This document shows positions 24,654-34,161 of a stretch of 64,000 nucleotides of DNA, one piece after another; within the stretch, counting starts at the first letter, position 1; each line of letters opens with the position of its first letter. This DNA comes from Paenibacillus sp. BSR1-1. Its GTDB lineage: Bacteria > Bacillota > Bacilli > Bacillales > Cytobacillaceae. Location of the stretch: assembly GCF_030403775.1 (NCBI RefSeq), contig NZ_JAQMWQ010000010.1, positions 62,001-126,000 on the forward strand. The letters are read 5' to 3'. The translations under genes and the position numbers were made by a program. The notes below the pieces were generated by a model that searched no databases, was not told the origin of the DNA, and was given only the letters and a program-made list of their open reading frames with translations.

Positions 24654-26201
24654 GTGAATATCACAAAATTTCAAGAAAGCATGTACAAGCTGATCGTTGA
24701 AACATCTACCAAACTTCCAAAGGACGTGCGCCGTGCCGTTAAGTCCGCAAAGGAAAGAGAAAACGCAGGCACAAGTGCTGCAATGAGCCTTGCCACCATC
24801 ACAAACAACATTAAAATGGCTGACGATCAAGTATCGCCAATCTGCCAGGACACAGGTCTCCCAACCTTTAAAATTAAAACTCCTGTTGGCGTGAATCAAT
24901 TAGAAATTAAAGAAGCGATTAAGAACGCAATTGTTTTGGCAACGAAAGAAGGTAAATTACGCCCGAATTCAGTTGATTCCTTAACAGGTGAAAACAGCGG
25001 CGATAATCTTGGCGCAGGTGTGCCCGTTTTCAAATTTGATCAATGGGAAAAAGATTATATCGATGTCCGCTTGATTTTAAAAGGCGGCGGTTGTGAAAAT
25101 AAAAACATTCAATACAGCCTTCCATGTGAATTAGACGGACTAGGCCGCGCCGGCCGTGATCTGGACGGGATCCGCAAATGTATCATGCATTCCGTTTATC
25201 AAGCACAAGGCCAAGGCTGCAGCGCCGGCTTTATCGGCGTCGGAATCGGCGGCGACCGTTCTTCAGGCTATGATTTAGCGAAAGAGCAATTATTCCGTTC
25301 GGTTGAAGACGTGAATCCAAATGAAGATCTTCGCAAGTTAGAAGAATATGTGATGGAAAATGCAAATAAATTAGGGATCGGAACAATGGGCTTTGGCGGC
25401 GAAGCAACCTTGCTTGGCTGTAAAATCGGCGTGATGCACCGCATTCCTGCCAGCTTCTATGTTTCTGTTGCCTACAACTGCTGGGCATTCCGCCGCATGG
25501 GTGTAAGCGTGGATCCTGTGAGCGGTGAAATTAATGAGTGGGCTTACCAAGAAGGCGAGTTCATTGATTTTGCTCAGGAAGAAGCGGCTGCTGCTAATGA
25601 ATCTGCCATTTCTTCAGAGAGCGTGATTACGTTAGAAGCTCCTATTAGTGAAGAGCAAATTCGTTCGCTAAAAGTTGGCGATGTGGTTCAAATTAACGGT
25701 TTAATGTACACTGGCCGCGATGCAATTCATAAATATCTAAGCGACCACGATGCACCGGTCGATCTGAATGGCCAGGTCATTTACCATTGCGGACCTGTAA
25801 TGTTGAAGGATGAAGATGGTGCGTGGCATGTCAAGGCTGCGGGACCGACAACAAGTATTCGTGAGGAGCCTTACCAAGGTGACATTATGAAGAAGTTCGG
25901 TATCCGCGCTGTAATCGGTAAGGGCGGAATGGGTCCTAAGACGCTGGCAGCTCTTCATGAGCACGGCGGTGTGTATTTGAATGCAATCGGCGGGGCAGCA
26001 CAGTATTACGCTGATTGTATTAAAGGCGTCGAAGGCGTTGATTTAATGCAGTTCGGTATTCCTGAAGCAATGTGGCACCTTCGCGTAGAAGGCTTCACAG
26101 CCGTAGTAACAATGGACTCTCACGGAAACAGCTTGCATGCTGATGTTGATAAATCTTCATTAGAAAAATTAGCTCAGTTTAAGGAGCCAGTATTCAAATA
26201 G
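24654..26201 (+). CDS. fumA: Class I (iron-sulfur) fumarate hydratase
   Basis: 515 residues from the GTG at 24654, with AAAGGGG eight bases upstream. It is a single chain holding both halves of the class I fumarase: an N-terminal domain with CQDTGLPTFKIKTPVGVNQL, the NIQYSLPCEL and GCSAGFIGVGIGGDRSSGYD segments (cysteines for the 4Fe-4S cluster), and a C-terminal domain with YHCGPVMLKDEDG, PTTSIREEPY and IGKGGMGPKT. It interconverts fumarate and malate in the TCA cycle. B. subtilis has only the unrelated class II CitG, so this enzyme is an addition compared with that model. A terminator follows. Confidence 0.93.
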   Translation: MNITKFQESMYKLIVETSTKLPKDVRRAVKSAKERENAGTSAAMSLATITNNIKMADDQVSPICQDTGLPTFKIKTPVGVNQLEIKEAIKNAIVLATKEGKLRPNSVDSLTGENSGDNLGAGVPVFKFDQWEKDYIDVRLILKGGGCENKNIQYSLPCELDGLGRAGRDLDGIRKCIMHSVYQAQGQGCSAGFIGVGIGGDRSSGYDLAKEQLFRSVEDVNPNEDLRKLEEYVMENANKLGIGTMGFGGEATLLGCKIGVMHRIPASFYVSVAYNCWAFRRMGVSVDPVSGEINEWAYQEGEFIDFAQEEAAAANESAISSESVITLEAPISEEQIRSLKVGDVVQINGLMYTGRDAIHKYLSDHDAPVDLNGQVIYHCGPVMLKDEDGAWHVKAAGPTTSIREEPYQGDIMKKFGIRAVIGKGGMGPKTLAALHEHGGVYLNAIGGAAQYYADCIKGVEGVDLMQFGIPEAMWHLRVEGFTAVVTMDSHGNSLHADVDKSSLEKLAQFKEPVFK

Positions 26202-26211
26202 GATTGTGGGA

Positions 26212-26243
26212 ATAGGCGCTGGATTGGCGCCTGTTCTTTTTTT
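26212..26243 (+). terminator. Terminator of fumA
   Basis: GAATAGGCGC-TGGATT-GGCGCCTGTTC followed by eight T. Confidence 0.85.
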
Positions 26244-26283
26244 TGTGAAATTTTTTGAGTTTAAAGCATAGGGAAGAAAAAAA

Positions 26284-26709
26284 TCGTAGAAAGACCAGTC
26301 ACTTTTGTAGAATGACCTTTTAATTTGTAGGATTCCTAGCGTAATGATTCCCAATTGTAGAATAGGGCTGAAAATTTGTAGAATAACCAGTACATTTTGT
26401 AGAATGTAGCTTATAAATTGTAGAATATCACCACAAATTTGTAGGATGCTCTAGCGTAATCATTGAATTTAATCCCAATTGTAGAATAGGGCTGAAAATT
26501 TGTAGAATAACCAGTACATTTTGTAGGTTGTACCTTATAAATTGTGGAATATCACCAAAAATTTGCAGGATGCCCTAATGTTATGATTGAATTTAATCGC
26601 AATTGTAAGGGCTGAAAATTTGTAGAATAACCAGTCACTTCTGTAGAATGTATCCCTAAAATTGGAGAATACCACCCCAAATTTGTGAAATTCCCCACTT
26701 TATTTTTAG
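26284..26709. repeat. Intergenic TTGTAGAAT array, 21-nt period with 124-nt super-repeat
   Basis: Eighteen copies or near-copies of TTGTAG(A/G)AT start at 26284, 305, 325, 355, 376, 397, 418, 439, 479, 500, 521, 542, 563, 603, 620, 641, 662 and 683, plus a decayed one at 704. The step is 21 nt almost everywhere. The steps of 40 recur at 439-479 and 563-603, so 26355, 26479 and 26603 begin three copies of a 124-nt higher-order unit of five motif copies plus a spacer (GTAAT-ATTGAATTTAAT). The third copy has a 4-nt deletion. There is no ORF. It lies between the fumA terminator and the NERD gene. Confidence 0.9.
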
Positions 26710-26825
26710 AATTTGATTCCGATTTTTTTAATATGACAAAATATATTCACAAATGCCAATATTTATTGGTAGGTATTCGACAATTTAAGTTGAAATATTA
26801 TGTTAAATTGAAAGGAGGAGTTGCT

Positions 26826-27791
26826 TTGTTCCGAAAAGATCTCACAGTCCCAATAGCTTTACTTCAAGTAGAGGCGGCTGAAAGACGTATAATTGAAAAT
26901 CATATTATGATGCCTGAAATTAAGAAGAAAATAAAAATACTTAGATCTGGCTACAACGGAGAAAAGACAATTAAACATTATCTAGAACAAATACCTGATA
27001 ATAAATACCATATTTTTCATGGTCTCCGATTTCCCGTTGGAAATACCTTCTTCCAAATTGATGCTCTTCTCCTTTCTCCAAAAATTATTCTCATGTTTGA
27101 AGGAAAAAATCATTCAGGAATACTGCGAATAGGTAAAAATCAAATGATTCATGAAAATGGTGACATAAGAGAAGTTTATGAAAATCCAGTATCTCAAGCG
27201 ATACGTCACAAAATATTGTTAAAAAACTTGTTGGAATCCAACCATACGCCAAAAGTTCCAATTGGATTTTTTATAGCTGTTTGCCGCACATCTACGGAAG
27301 TAATTATCGAATCTGGCTACAGAGAAGCAGAAGAAAAAATTTGCAGAGCCTATGATATTTTACATAGGATCGATCTCACCGAAAAATATTTTAAAGAGGA
27401 GATATTCAATAAAAAACAAATTGAAAAAGTAAGCCAACTATTATTAACCAAACACACACCAGAAAGCAGCAACATTTTAAAACAAATTGGAATAAATAAA
27501 TCTGACATAAGGACGGGAGTCCAATGTCCAATTTGCTTCTTTATTCCAATGATTTACGATAGGCAAAAATGGACTTGCCCGAATTGTCAATGCATATCTA
27601 AGGAAGCATTTTTACAAGCTATATATGACTACTTTCTGTTAATCGATCCTCACATAACAAATCAGCAGTTATGTTGGTTTCTTAATCTACCTACCCCAAG
27701 GTCTGCTTCATACCTATTTTCTTTATTAAAATTCCCGTATACCGGAAATAGCAGAGACCGCATCTACCACCAACCTCACCCATTTCCTTAA
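26826..27791 (+). CDS. NERD-domain protein with C-terminal zinc ribbon
   Basis: 321 residues from the TTG at 26826, with AAAGGAGGAG seven bases upstream; longer in-frame readings run back into the repeat array and lack a binding site. Residues about 35-155 are a nuclease-related (NERD) domain: SGYNGEKTIKHYLEQIP, HGLRFPVGNTFFQIDALLLS, KIILMFEGKNHSG, ENPVSQAIRHKILLKNLL, with the D and E/K residues of the fold. A zinc-ribbon pair (CPICFF...CPNCQC) lies near residue 235-258. NERD proteins are suspected DNA-processing or plasmid-related factors. It is unpaired here, so its role is unknown. Confidence 0.8.
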   Translation: MFRKDLTVPIALLQVEAAERRIIENHIMMPEIKKKIKILRSGYNGEKTIKHYLEQIPDNKYHIFHGLRFPVGNTFFQIDALLLSPKIILMFEGKNHSGILRIGKNQMIHENGDIREVYENPVSQAIRHKILLKNLLESNHTPKVPIGFFIAVCRTSTEVIIESGYREAEEKICRAYDILHRIDLTEKYFKEEIFNKKQIEKVSQLLLTKHTPESSNILKQIGINKSDIRTGVQCPICFFIPMIYDRQKWTCPNCQCISKEAFLQAIYDYFLLIDPHITNQQLCWFLNLPTPRSASYLFSLLKFPYTGNSRDRIYHQPHPFP

Positions 27792-27854
27792 TCTGCTAAT
27801 CATCTTTTCCCTCCAAAGACAAACAATATAAAAAACAAAATAGGGGGAGCATGG

Positions 27855-28613
27855 ATGAAAAGATTTATTGGCAGCATAATGGTGCTGTTTTTGCTTTTGC
27901 CGACTACAGCCAGCGCAGCCGTTTCAAATAAGTCCATCCACTGGGGCTTTAAAAAAGCCGTGGATGAGCGGCCTGCAGAAGCAGGCCCAGAATATGATGA
28001 ACTGCTAGCGAAATACGGGGCTTTTTATAAGGGGAGTCCAAACAAAAAGATTTTGTACCTTACTTTTGACAGCGGCTATGAGAATGGATATATGCCAAAA
28101 ATTCTTGATGTTTTGAAGAAGGAAAAAGTACCTGCGACCTTTTTTGTGACGGGGCATTTTTTAGAATCACAACCTGAGCTCACAAAACGAATGGTAAAAG
28201 AAGGGCATATCATCGGCAACCATTCCTACTATCATCCCGATTTTACTGCAGTAAGTGATGAAAGAATCCGCAGAGAGCTTCAAAAGGTTAAGGAAAAAAC
28301 CAAAGAAATAACAGGGCAAAAAGAAATGAAATATTTACGCCCGCCTCGTGGGGTTTTTAGTGAAAGAACCATGCAGATTGCGAAAGAGGAAGGTTTCACC
28401 CATGTATTCTGGTCTTTAGCCTTTGTGGATTGGAATGTAAATAACCAAAGGGGCTGGCAATATGCATATGACAATATCATGAACCGAGTCCATCCCGGCT
28501 GCGTAATTCTATTACATTCGATATCACAAGACAATGCCGATGCGCTTGAAAAAGCCATAAAAGACCTGAAAAAGAAAGGCTATAAATTTAAAAGCCTCGA
28601 TAAATTAAAATGA
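27855..28613 (+). CDS. pdaA: Peptidoglycan N-acetylmuramic acid deacetylase PdaA
   Basis: 252 residues, AGGGGGAG upstream. Signal peptide at residues 1-22 (FLLLPTTASA). The NodB deacetylase motifs are present: YLTFDSGYENGY (catalytic Asp and metal Asp), GNHSYYHPDF (two metal His), RPPRGVFS and LLHSISQDNADAL (catalytic His). It deacetylates muramic acid so that muramic delta-lactam can form in the spore cortex, which lytic enzymes need for germination. Its presence implies an endospore former. It is followed by yfjP and rlmCD homologues, as in B. subtilis. Confidence 0.93.
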   Translation: MKRFIGSIMVLFLLLPTTASAAVSNKSIHWGFKKAVDERPAEAGPEYDELLAKYGAFYKGSPNKKILYLTFDSGYENGYMPKILDVLKKEKVPATFFVTGHFLESQPELTKRMVKEGHIIGNHSYYHPDFTAVSDERIRRELQKVKEKTKEITGQKEMKYLRPPRGVFSERTMQIAKEEGFTHVFWSLAFVDWNVNNQRGWQYAYDNIMNRVHPGCVILLHSISQDNADALEKAIKDLKKKGYKFKSLDKLK

Positions 28614-28615
28614 CC

Positions 28616-28645
28616 GAATTTCTCCTGAAATTCGGTTTTTCCCTT
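28616..28645 (+). terminator. Terminator of pdaA
   Basis: CCGAATTTC-TCCT-GAAATTCGGTTTTT. Confidence 0.85.
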
Positions 28646-28701
28646 TTCTAGATTGTTCATGCTATAATACGGGGTAAAATAATAAAAGGATGGATCCTCC
28701 C

Positions 28702-29562
28702 GTGTGGCAAGAAGCAATCCAAATTGATGGACCTTATAATTTTGACAGTGTATTACAAAGACATACGCCAGATCCATTAAAACTGCTAGACTTAGAAAAA
28801 CGAACGATTAGAGTTCCAATCGTTATCGCTGAAAAAGCACAAGTAGTGGATATAACGGCAACAGGGACAACTGATCGGCCAGCCTTCGTTCTGAACGGAA
28901 AAACTGACAAAGAAGCGGCAATCAAAAGAGTGTCTGAAATTTTTCAATGGAAAGTGCCTTTGGATAAAATTCAAAACCATTTTCAAGAAACGGACCTCAA
29001 GGAAATATTCAACCTGTTCATCGGAACGCCCCTTGTGCTCGATTTCGACCTGTTTGGGAGTCTCATCAAATGTATTATCCACCAGCAGATTAATATGACC
29101 TTTGCCTATACCCTTACTGAACGATTTGTCAAAACATTTGGCTATGAAATTGAAGGTGTATGGTTTTTCCCAGAGCCTGAAACAGTAGCTGGACTTCAAG
29201 TGGAACAATTGCGCGATCTGCAGTTTAGCGGCAGGAAGGCAGAATATATCATAGGAATCGCAAAAGAAATCACCGAAAACGGATTACATCTAGATGTTTT
29301 GAAAAATCAACCAGATGAAGCGATTTTTGAACAACTAACAAAAATCCGTGGGGTCGGCAGATGGACAGTCGAAAATTTCCTCTTATTTGCACTTGGGAGA
29401 CCGAACCTTTTTCCGCTTGCGGACATTGGAATTCAAAATGGACTGAAAAAGCTCTACCAACTTGAGAAAAAACCAACCTATGAGGAAATGGAGCGTTATA
29501 AACAAGATTGGGAGCCCTATTTAAGTTACGCTTCCTTGTATTTATGGAGAAGCGTCGAATAA
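28702..29562 (+). CDS. AlkA-type DNA-3-methyladenine glycosylase (YfjP-like)
   Basis: 286 residues from the GTG at 28702, chosen over an ATG 12 bases upstream because AAAGGATGG has proper spacing only to the GTG. The helix-hairpin-helix/GPD motif is at residues about 217-245: LTKIRGVGRWTVENFLLFAL, then GRPNLFPLADIGIQ with the catalytic Asp. The N-terminal 100 residues are the beta-rich AlkA N-domain. It excises alkylated purines from DNA. The next gene starts 15 bases after its stop, so both are probably co-transcribed. Confidence 0.88.
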   Translation: MWQEAIQIDGPYNFDSVLQRHTPDPLKLLDLEKRTIRVPIVIAEKAQVVDITATGTTDRPAFVLNGKTDKEAAIKRVSEIFQWKVPLDKIQNHFQETDLKEIFNLFIGTPLVLDFDLFGSLIKCIIHQQINMTFAYTLTERFVKTFGYEIEGVWFFPEPETVAGLQVEQLRDLQFSGRKAEYIIGIAKEITENGLHLDVLKNQPDEAIFEQLTKIRGVGRWTVENFLLFALGRPNLFPLADIGIQNGLKKLYQLEKKPTYEEMERYKQDWEPYLSYASLYLWRSVE

Positions 29563-29577
29563 TTTGGAGTTGAACTT

Positions 29578-30957
29578 ATGAAGACAGAACAAAGTATTAA
29601 AATTGAACCAAAACAGACTTTCCCGTTGACCATCAAAAGGCTTGGTATCAACGGTGAAGGTGTCGGATATTTTAAAAAGCAAGTGGTGTTTGTGCCTGGT
29701 GCACTCCCGGGAGAAGAAGTGGTCGTGGAAGCTACTAAGATTCACCCTAAATTTGCCGAGGCAAAGGTTAAAAAAATCCGCATTCCGTCGCCAAACCGGG
29801 TAAAACCGCTCTGTCCTGTTTATGATCAGTGCGGGGGCTGCCAGCTTCAGCATTTGCACTATGATCAGCAGCTTAAGGAAAAGCGCGATATCATTATCCA
29901 AGCGCTTGAACGCCATACAAAGCTCAAACCCGAAAGCCTCGATATCCGTGAAACAATTGGCATGGAAAATCCATGGGGCTACCGAAATAAAAGCAGCTTT
30001 CAAGTCGGTGAAAAAGGGGGCAAGGTCCTTGCTGGACTTTACGGCCTCAATTCCCATCAATTAATCAATATCGAGCAATGTGCGGTCCAGCATTCGCATA
30101 CAAACGAAGCGACAGCCATGGTGAAACAAATTTTAGAGGAATTACGGATACCTATTTATAATGAAAAAACAAGAAAAGGAATCGTCCGAACCATTGTTAC
30201 CCGCGTTGGTGTTCAAACAGGTGAAGTTCAAGTTGTATTAATCACTTCACAAAAAGAGCTGCCGAATAAAGAACTTATCATTCAAGAAATCCAAAAACGG
30301 CTGCCAAACGTAAAATCGATTGTTCAAAATATAAATGGAGAAAAAACCTCACTCATTTTTGGCGAGGAAACTCATAACCTGGCCGGGGAGGAATTTATCC
30401 AAGAAACATTAGGCGATCTGCAATTCGAGCTTTCAGCGAGAACATTCTTCCAGTTAAATCCTGTTCAAACAGTAAATCTATATAATGAAGTAAAAAAAGC
30501 AGCGGCTTTGACAGGAAAAGAGAAAGTAGTCGATGCCTATTGCGGTGTCGGGACAATTGGATTATGGCTTGCAGATCAGTCATTAGAAGTCCGCGGGATG
30601 GATATCATACCTGAATCAATCGAGGATGCTAAGAAAAACGCTAAACGTCATGGATACACTAATACAAAATATGTCCCGGGGAAAGCGGAAGAGATCCTGC
30701 CAAAATGGGTAAAGAAAGGATGGAAACCAGACGTTATTGTCGTCGATCCGCCAAGAACAGGGCTAGACAAGCAACTATTGGAAACCATTTTACAAGTGAA
30801 ACCGGAAAAGCTGATTTATGTTTCTTGCAATCCGTCAACCCTAGCCAAGGACATTCAAACTTTAAGTTCAAAATATGAAGTGAAATATGTCCAACCAGTG
30901 GATATGTTTCCTCATACAGCACATGTGGAAGTTGTTGCAGATTTAATATTAAAATAG
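29578..30957 (+). CDS. rlmCD: 23S rRNA (uracil-5-)-methyltransferase RlmCD
   Basis: 459 residues. An N-terminal TRAM domain ([20 protein letters not shown]) is followed by a 4Fe-4S cysteine cluster ([14 protein letters not shown], plus a later Cys), and a Rossmann methyltransferase with [32 protein letters not shown] and the catalytic cysteine in [12 protein letters not shown]. In Bacillus the single RlmCD enzyme makes m5U at 23S rRNA positions 747 and 1939. It directly follows the yfjP homologue. Confidence 0.93.
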   Translation: MKTEQSIKIEPKQTFPLTIKRLGINGEGVGYFKKQVVFVPGALPGEEVVVEATKIHPKFAEAKVKKIRIPSPNRVKPLCPVYDQCGGCQLQHLHYDQQLKEKRDIIIQALERHTKLKPESLDIRETIGMENPWGYRNKSSFQVGEKGGKVLAGLYGLNSHQLINIEQCAVQHSHTNEATAMVKQILEELRIPIYNEKTRKGIVRTIVTRVGVQTGEVQVVLITSQKELPNKELIIQEIQKRLPNVKSIVQNINGEKTSLIFGEETHNLAGEEFIQETLGDLQFELSARTFFQLNPVQTVNLYNEVKKAAALTGKEKVVDAYCGVGTIGLWLADQSLEVRGMDIIPESIEDAKKNAKRHGYTNTKYVPGKAEEILPKWVKKGWKPDVIVVDPPRTGLDKQLLETILQVKPEKLIYVSCNPSTLAKDIQTLSSKYEVKYVQPVDMFPHTAHVEVVADLILK

Positions 30958-31037
30958 ATTCTAACTTTAGATTGGATGAGCTTTTTTAAGAAATCTAAAG
31001 TATATTTTTATTAAAAAATTGTGGATGATTTATAAAA

Positions 31038-31079
31038 AGGGGTACCCAGGTGAAATTTTATTTCATTGGGTACCCCTTA
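31038..31079. terminator. Bidirectional terminator between rlmCD and the ABC-F gene
   Basis: GGGGTACCCAGGTGAAAT paired with ATTTCATTGGGTACCCC, with T-rich flanks on both strands. Confidence 0.8.
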
Positions 31080-31087
31080 ATTTTCAT

Positions 31088-32641
31088 TTAAAACACTTTC
31101 GTAGTCCAATCCTCACAATTCCAAATATCGGTCGCAATTTCACGATAGAAATCAGGTTCGTGGGATACCATCAAAATACTTCCGCGATATGCCTTTAAAG
31201 CACGCTTCAATTCTTCTTTTGCGTCTACATCCAAGTGATTGGTAGGTTCGTCTAGGATTAATAAATTCGTTTCTGTGTTTAAAATTTTACACAATCGAAC
31301 TTTGGCTTTTTCGCCACCGGAAAGGACTTCGATCTTACTTTCAATATGTTTTGTCGTTAAACCACATTTTGCAAGAGCAGCACGGACTTCAGCCTGATTC
31401 ATACTTGGGAACTCGCTCCAAATCTCTTCAATACAAGTGTTGTAGTTGGCCTGTTTAACTTCTTGCTCGAAGTAACCAATGTGTTGATACTCACCACGTT
31501 CCACTTTACCCGAAATTGGATCAATCAACCCAAGAATACTTTTTAAAAGAGTGGACTTACCAATACCATTTGCACCTACGAATGCAATTTTTTGTCCGCG
31601 TTCCATTTTTAAATTCAGAGGGCGGGAAAGTGGTTCATTGTAACCAATAACAAGATCCTCAGCTGTGAAAATATAACGACTAGCTGCACGAGCTTCTTTG
31701 AAGTTAAACTCTGGTTTCGGCTTCTCTTTCCCTAATTCAATTACTTCCATTTTGTCGAGCTTCTTCTGACGAGACATCGCCATATTACGAGTCGCAACAC
31801 TTGCCTTGTTACGAGCAACGAAATCTTTCAAATCAGCTATTTCTTGTTGTTGACGCTTGTAAGCGGATTCTAGCTGTTGCTTCTTCATTTCATGAATTTT
31901 TAAGAAGTTATCATAATCACCAACATAGCGATTCAACTCTTGGTTTTCCATGTGATAGATCAAGTTAACAACATTGTTCAAGAATGGAATATCATGTGAA
32001 ATCAAGATAAATGCATTTTCATATTCCTGTAAATAGCGCTTCAACCATTCGATATGCTGTTCATCCAAATAGTTCGTTGGCTCGTCTAGTAATAGGATTT
32101 CAGGCTTTTCTAACAACAGCTTAGCTAGCAAAACTTTCGTACGTTGCCCACCGCTAAGATCATCTACATCTCGATCGAGTCCAACATCGTCTAATCCTAG
32201 ACCACGAGCAACTTCCTCAACTTTTGAATTAATTTGATAGAAATCATTACTATCTAAAGTTTCTTGTAGCTCTCCAACTTCTGCAAGTAATGCATCGATA
32301 TCAGCACCTTCATCACCCATTTTTGCATAAAGTTCATTGATTTCTGATTCAGCATCAAAAAGATATTGAAAAGCAGTACTTAATGCGTCACGCATCGTAG
32401 TACCTTTTTGAAGTACAGCATGCTGATCTAAATAACCAACACGAACTTTTCGTGACCACTCAACTTTCCCCTCGTCGGGCTGCAACTTCCCAGTAACAAT
32501 ATTCATGAAAGTAGACTTACCCTCACCATTTGCCCCAACTAGTCCAACGTGCTCTCCTTTTAAAAGTCGAAAAGACACATCATTAAAAATCGCACGATCA
32601 CCGAAACCGTGACTTAAATTTTTTACGTTTAATACGCTCAT
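31088..32641 (-). CDS. ABC-F family ATPase (YkpA/YbiT-like)
   Basis: 517 residues, two ABC ATPase domains and no membrane segments. Walker A motifs VGANGEGKSTF and VGANGIGKSTLL; signature motifs LSGGQRTKVLLA and LSGGEKAKVRLC; Walker B LLLDEPTNYLD and LILDEPTNHLD. A charged linker (LESAYKRQQQEIADLKDFVA) with the YKRQ pattern separates them. The C-terminus WNCEDWTTKVF is typical of the YkpA/YbiT group. ABC-F proteins of this type act on the ribosome as translation factors. Antibiotic resistance is not implied: the inter-domain linker is short, unlike Vga/Lsa types. AAGGGG lies upstream of the ATG. Confidence 0.9.
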   Translation of the reverse strand: MSVLNVKNLSHGFGDRAIFNDVSFRLLKGEHVGLVGANGEGKSTFMNIVTGKLQPDEGKVEWSRKVRVGYLDQHAVLQKGTTMRDALSTAFQYLFDAESEINELYAKMGDEGADIDALLAEVGELQETLDSNDFYQINSKVEEVARGLGLDDVGLDRDVDDLSGGQRTKVLLAKLLLEKPEILLLDEPTNYLDEQHIEWLKRYLQEYENAFILISHDIPFLNNVVNLIYHMENQELNRYVGDYDNFLKIHEMKKQQLESAYKRQQQEIADLKDFVARNKASVATRNMAMSRQKKLDKMEVIELGKEKPKPEFNFKEARAASRYIFTAEDLVIGYNEPLSRPLNLKMERGQKIAFVGANGIGKSTLLKSILGLIDPISGKVERGEYQHIGYFEQEVKQANYNTCIEEIWSEFPSMNQAEVRAALAKCGLTTKHIESKIEVLSGGEKAKVRLCKILNTETNLLILDEPTNHLDVDAKEELKRALKAYRGSILMVSHEPDFYREIATDIWNCEDWTTKVF

Positions 32642-33198
32642 TTTTTTAACCCCTTATCTAATATCACATGAGGATATCTTACTAAAATTTAGCTGTTTTT
32701 TCTATCTTGAAGTTATTTTTGTGAAAAATGTAATTCGATTAAATTGAAGTCTGCCCCATCTTAATAAAATGAGATTATTGAAATAAATTTACTTGGACGT
32801 ATATTGGGTAAAAGTCTATTATACAACCGAACCTGAAGGTAAGATATGAGTTATTTCTATTTGGGAATAACTGCAAAAAATGGTTAAGTTCTAAACTGAA
32901 TTTTTTAAAACATGTGTAAATTCATCAACACCCCATATGTTGCAACATACATACTACACATGTGGAGCCCAATGATATTGCTGTATCTTCACAGTGGAAT
33001 GCTGGTTTATGTGGTGGGGGTTAGCAGGAGATAGTTTGGTTGTACAGATTTTGTGAAAGTAAACTAAACATTTCCGATCAATTTGATAAAATGTGGTTAA
33101 GCATGGTATAAGTGTAAAAGAAGCAGGGGCATCTTGCTTTTTATTTTTGGGATATGGAGTTGGCCTGGATCCCATAATGAGAGGATTTGAATTTAAAT
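32642..33198. other. Divergent intergenic region, ABC-F gene / dus
   Basis: 556 bases with no supported gene. On the minus strand TATAAT (32818-32823) could start a leader of about 170 bases for the ABC-F gene, but no -35 or attenuator hairpin is evident. On the plus strand the hairpin TGGGAT...ATCCCA (about 33147-33177) lies just before dus. The middle (32930-33030) is GC-richer than its flanks and holds no recognised element. Confidence 0.4.
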
Positions 33199-34161
33199 AT
33201 GATAGATAATTTTTGGCGTGATTTACCACGACCTTTTTTTATACTGGCACCAATGGAAGATGTGACGGATGTTGTTTTTCGCCATGTAGTAAGTGAAGCT
33301 GGTCAACCGGATGTATTTTTCACAGAGTTTACAAACTCGGATAGCTATTGTCATCCAGAGGGCATGAAAAGTGTGCGTGGCCGTTTGACTTTTACAGAGG
33401 ATGAACAACCAATTGTAGCCCATATTTGGGGCGATAAGCCTGAATACTTTCGGCAAATGAGTATTGGTATGGCAGAGCTGGGATTTAAAGGCATCGATAT
33501 TAATATGGGCTGCCCTGTACCGAATGTGGCATCGAGAGGGAAAGGTAGTGGCCTTATTCTGCGTCCAGACGTTGCGGCAGAACTTATTCAAGCAGCAAAA
33601 GCTGGCGGACTGCCTGTCAGCGTGAAAACACGTCTTGGCTATAAGGACGTTCAGGAGTGGGAGGAGTGGCTAACGCATATCTTAAAACAGGATATTGCGA
33701 ACCTTTCTATTCATTTACGTACAAGAAAGGAAATGAGCCAAGTTGATGCGCATTGGGAGCTAATTCCGGAAATCAAAAAATTACGTGACCGTGTCGCACC
33801 CAATACGCTGCTAACAATTAATGGAGACATTCCTGACCGTCAAACTGGGCTGCAGCTTGCTGAACAATATGGTATTGATGGCGTTATGATCGGGCGAGGT
33901 ATTTTTAAAAATCCTTTTGCTTTTGAAAAAGAGCCAAGAGAGCATAGCAGCAAAGAATACCTAGATCTTTTAAGACTGCAGCTTGATCTTCAGGATCAAT
34001 ATGCTGAAGTACTGCCACGTTCCATCACAGCGCTTCATCGCTTTTTCAAAATTTATGTTAAAGGATTCCCTGGAGCTGCTGAATTAAGAAATCAATTGAT
34101 GAACACGAAATCAACAGATGAAGTGCGTGCATTGCTTGATAACTTTGGAAAAGAAAGTTGA
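33199..34161 (+). CDS. dus: tRNA-dihydrouridine synthase
   Basis: 320 residues from the ATG at 33199; a TTG 12 bases upstream is an alternative start nearer to GAGGA. The FMN-binding TIM barrel opens with [19 protein letters not shown]. The catalytic cysteine is in [36 protein letters not shown] and [12 protein letters not shown] bind FMN and substrate. It reduces uridines in the tRNA D-loop. B. subtilis has a dus gene (yfjN) at the equivalent place next to rlmCD, here displaced by the ABC-F gene. Confidence 0.9.
   Translation: MIDNFWRDLPRPFFILAPMEDVTDVVFRHVVSEAGQPDVFFTEFTNSDSYCHPEGMKSVRGRLTFTEDEQPIVAHIWGDKPEYFRQMSIGMAELGFKGIDINMGCPVPNVASRGKGSGLILRPDVAAELIQAAKAGGLPVSVKTRLGYKDVQEWEEWLTHILKQDIANLSIHLRTRKEMSQVDAHWELIPEIKKLRDRVAPNTLLTINGDIPDRQTGLQLAEQYGIDGVMIGRGIFKNPFAFEKEPREHSSKEYLDLLRLQLDLQDQYAEVLPRSITALHRFFKIYVKGFPGAAELRNQLMNTKSTDEVRALLDNFGKES

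Noticed and set aside
26284..26709. Possible CRISPR array
   Set aside because: The conserved part is only about 9-10 bases of each 21-nt unit, the intervening sequences repeat in a 124-nt pattern rather than being unique spacers, and there are no cas genes nearby.
32954..33229. Minus-strand reading frame of 91 codons between the ABC-F gene and dus
   Set aside because: No ribosome binding site, no recognisable domain, and it overlaps the dus start; composition looks like chance open frame.
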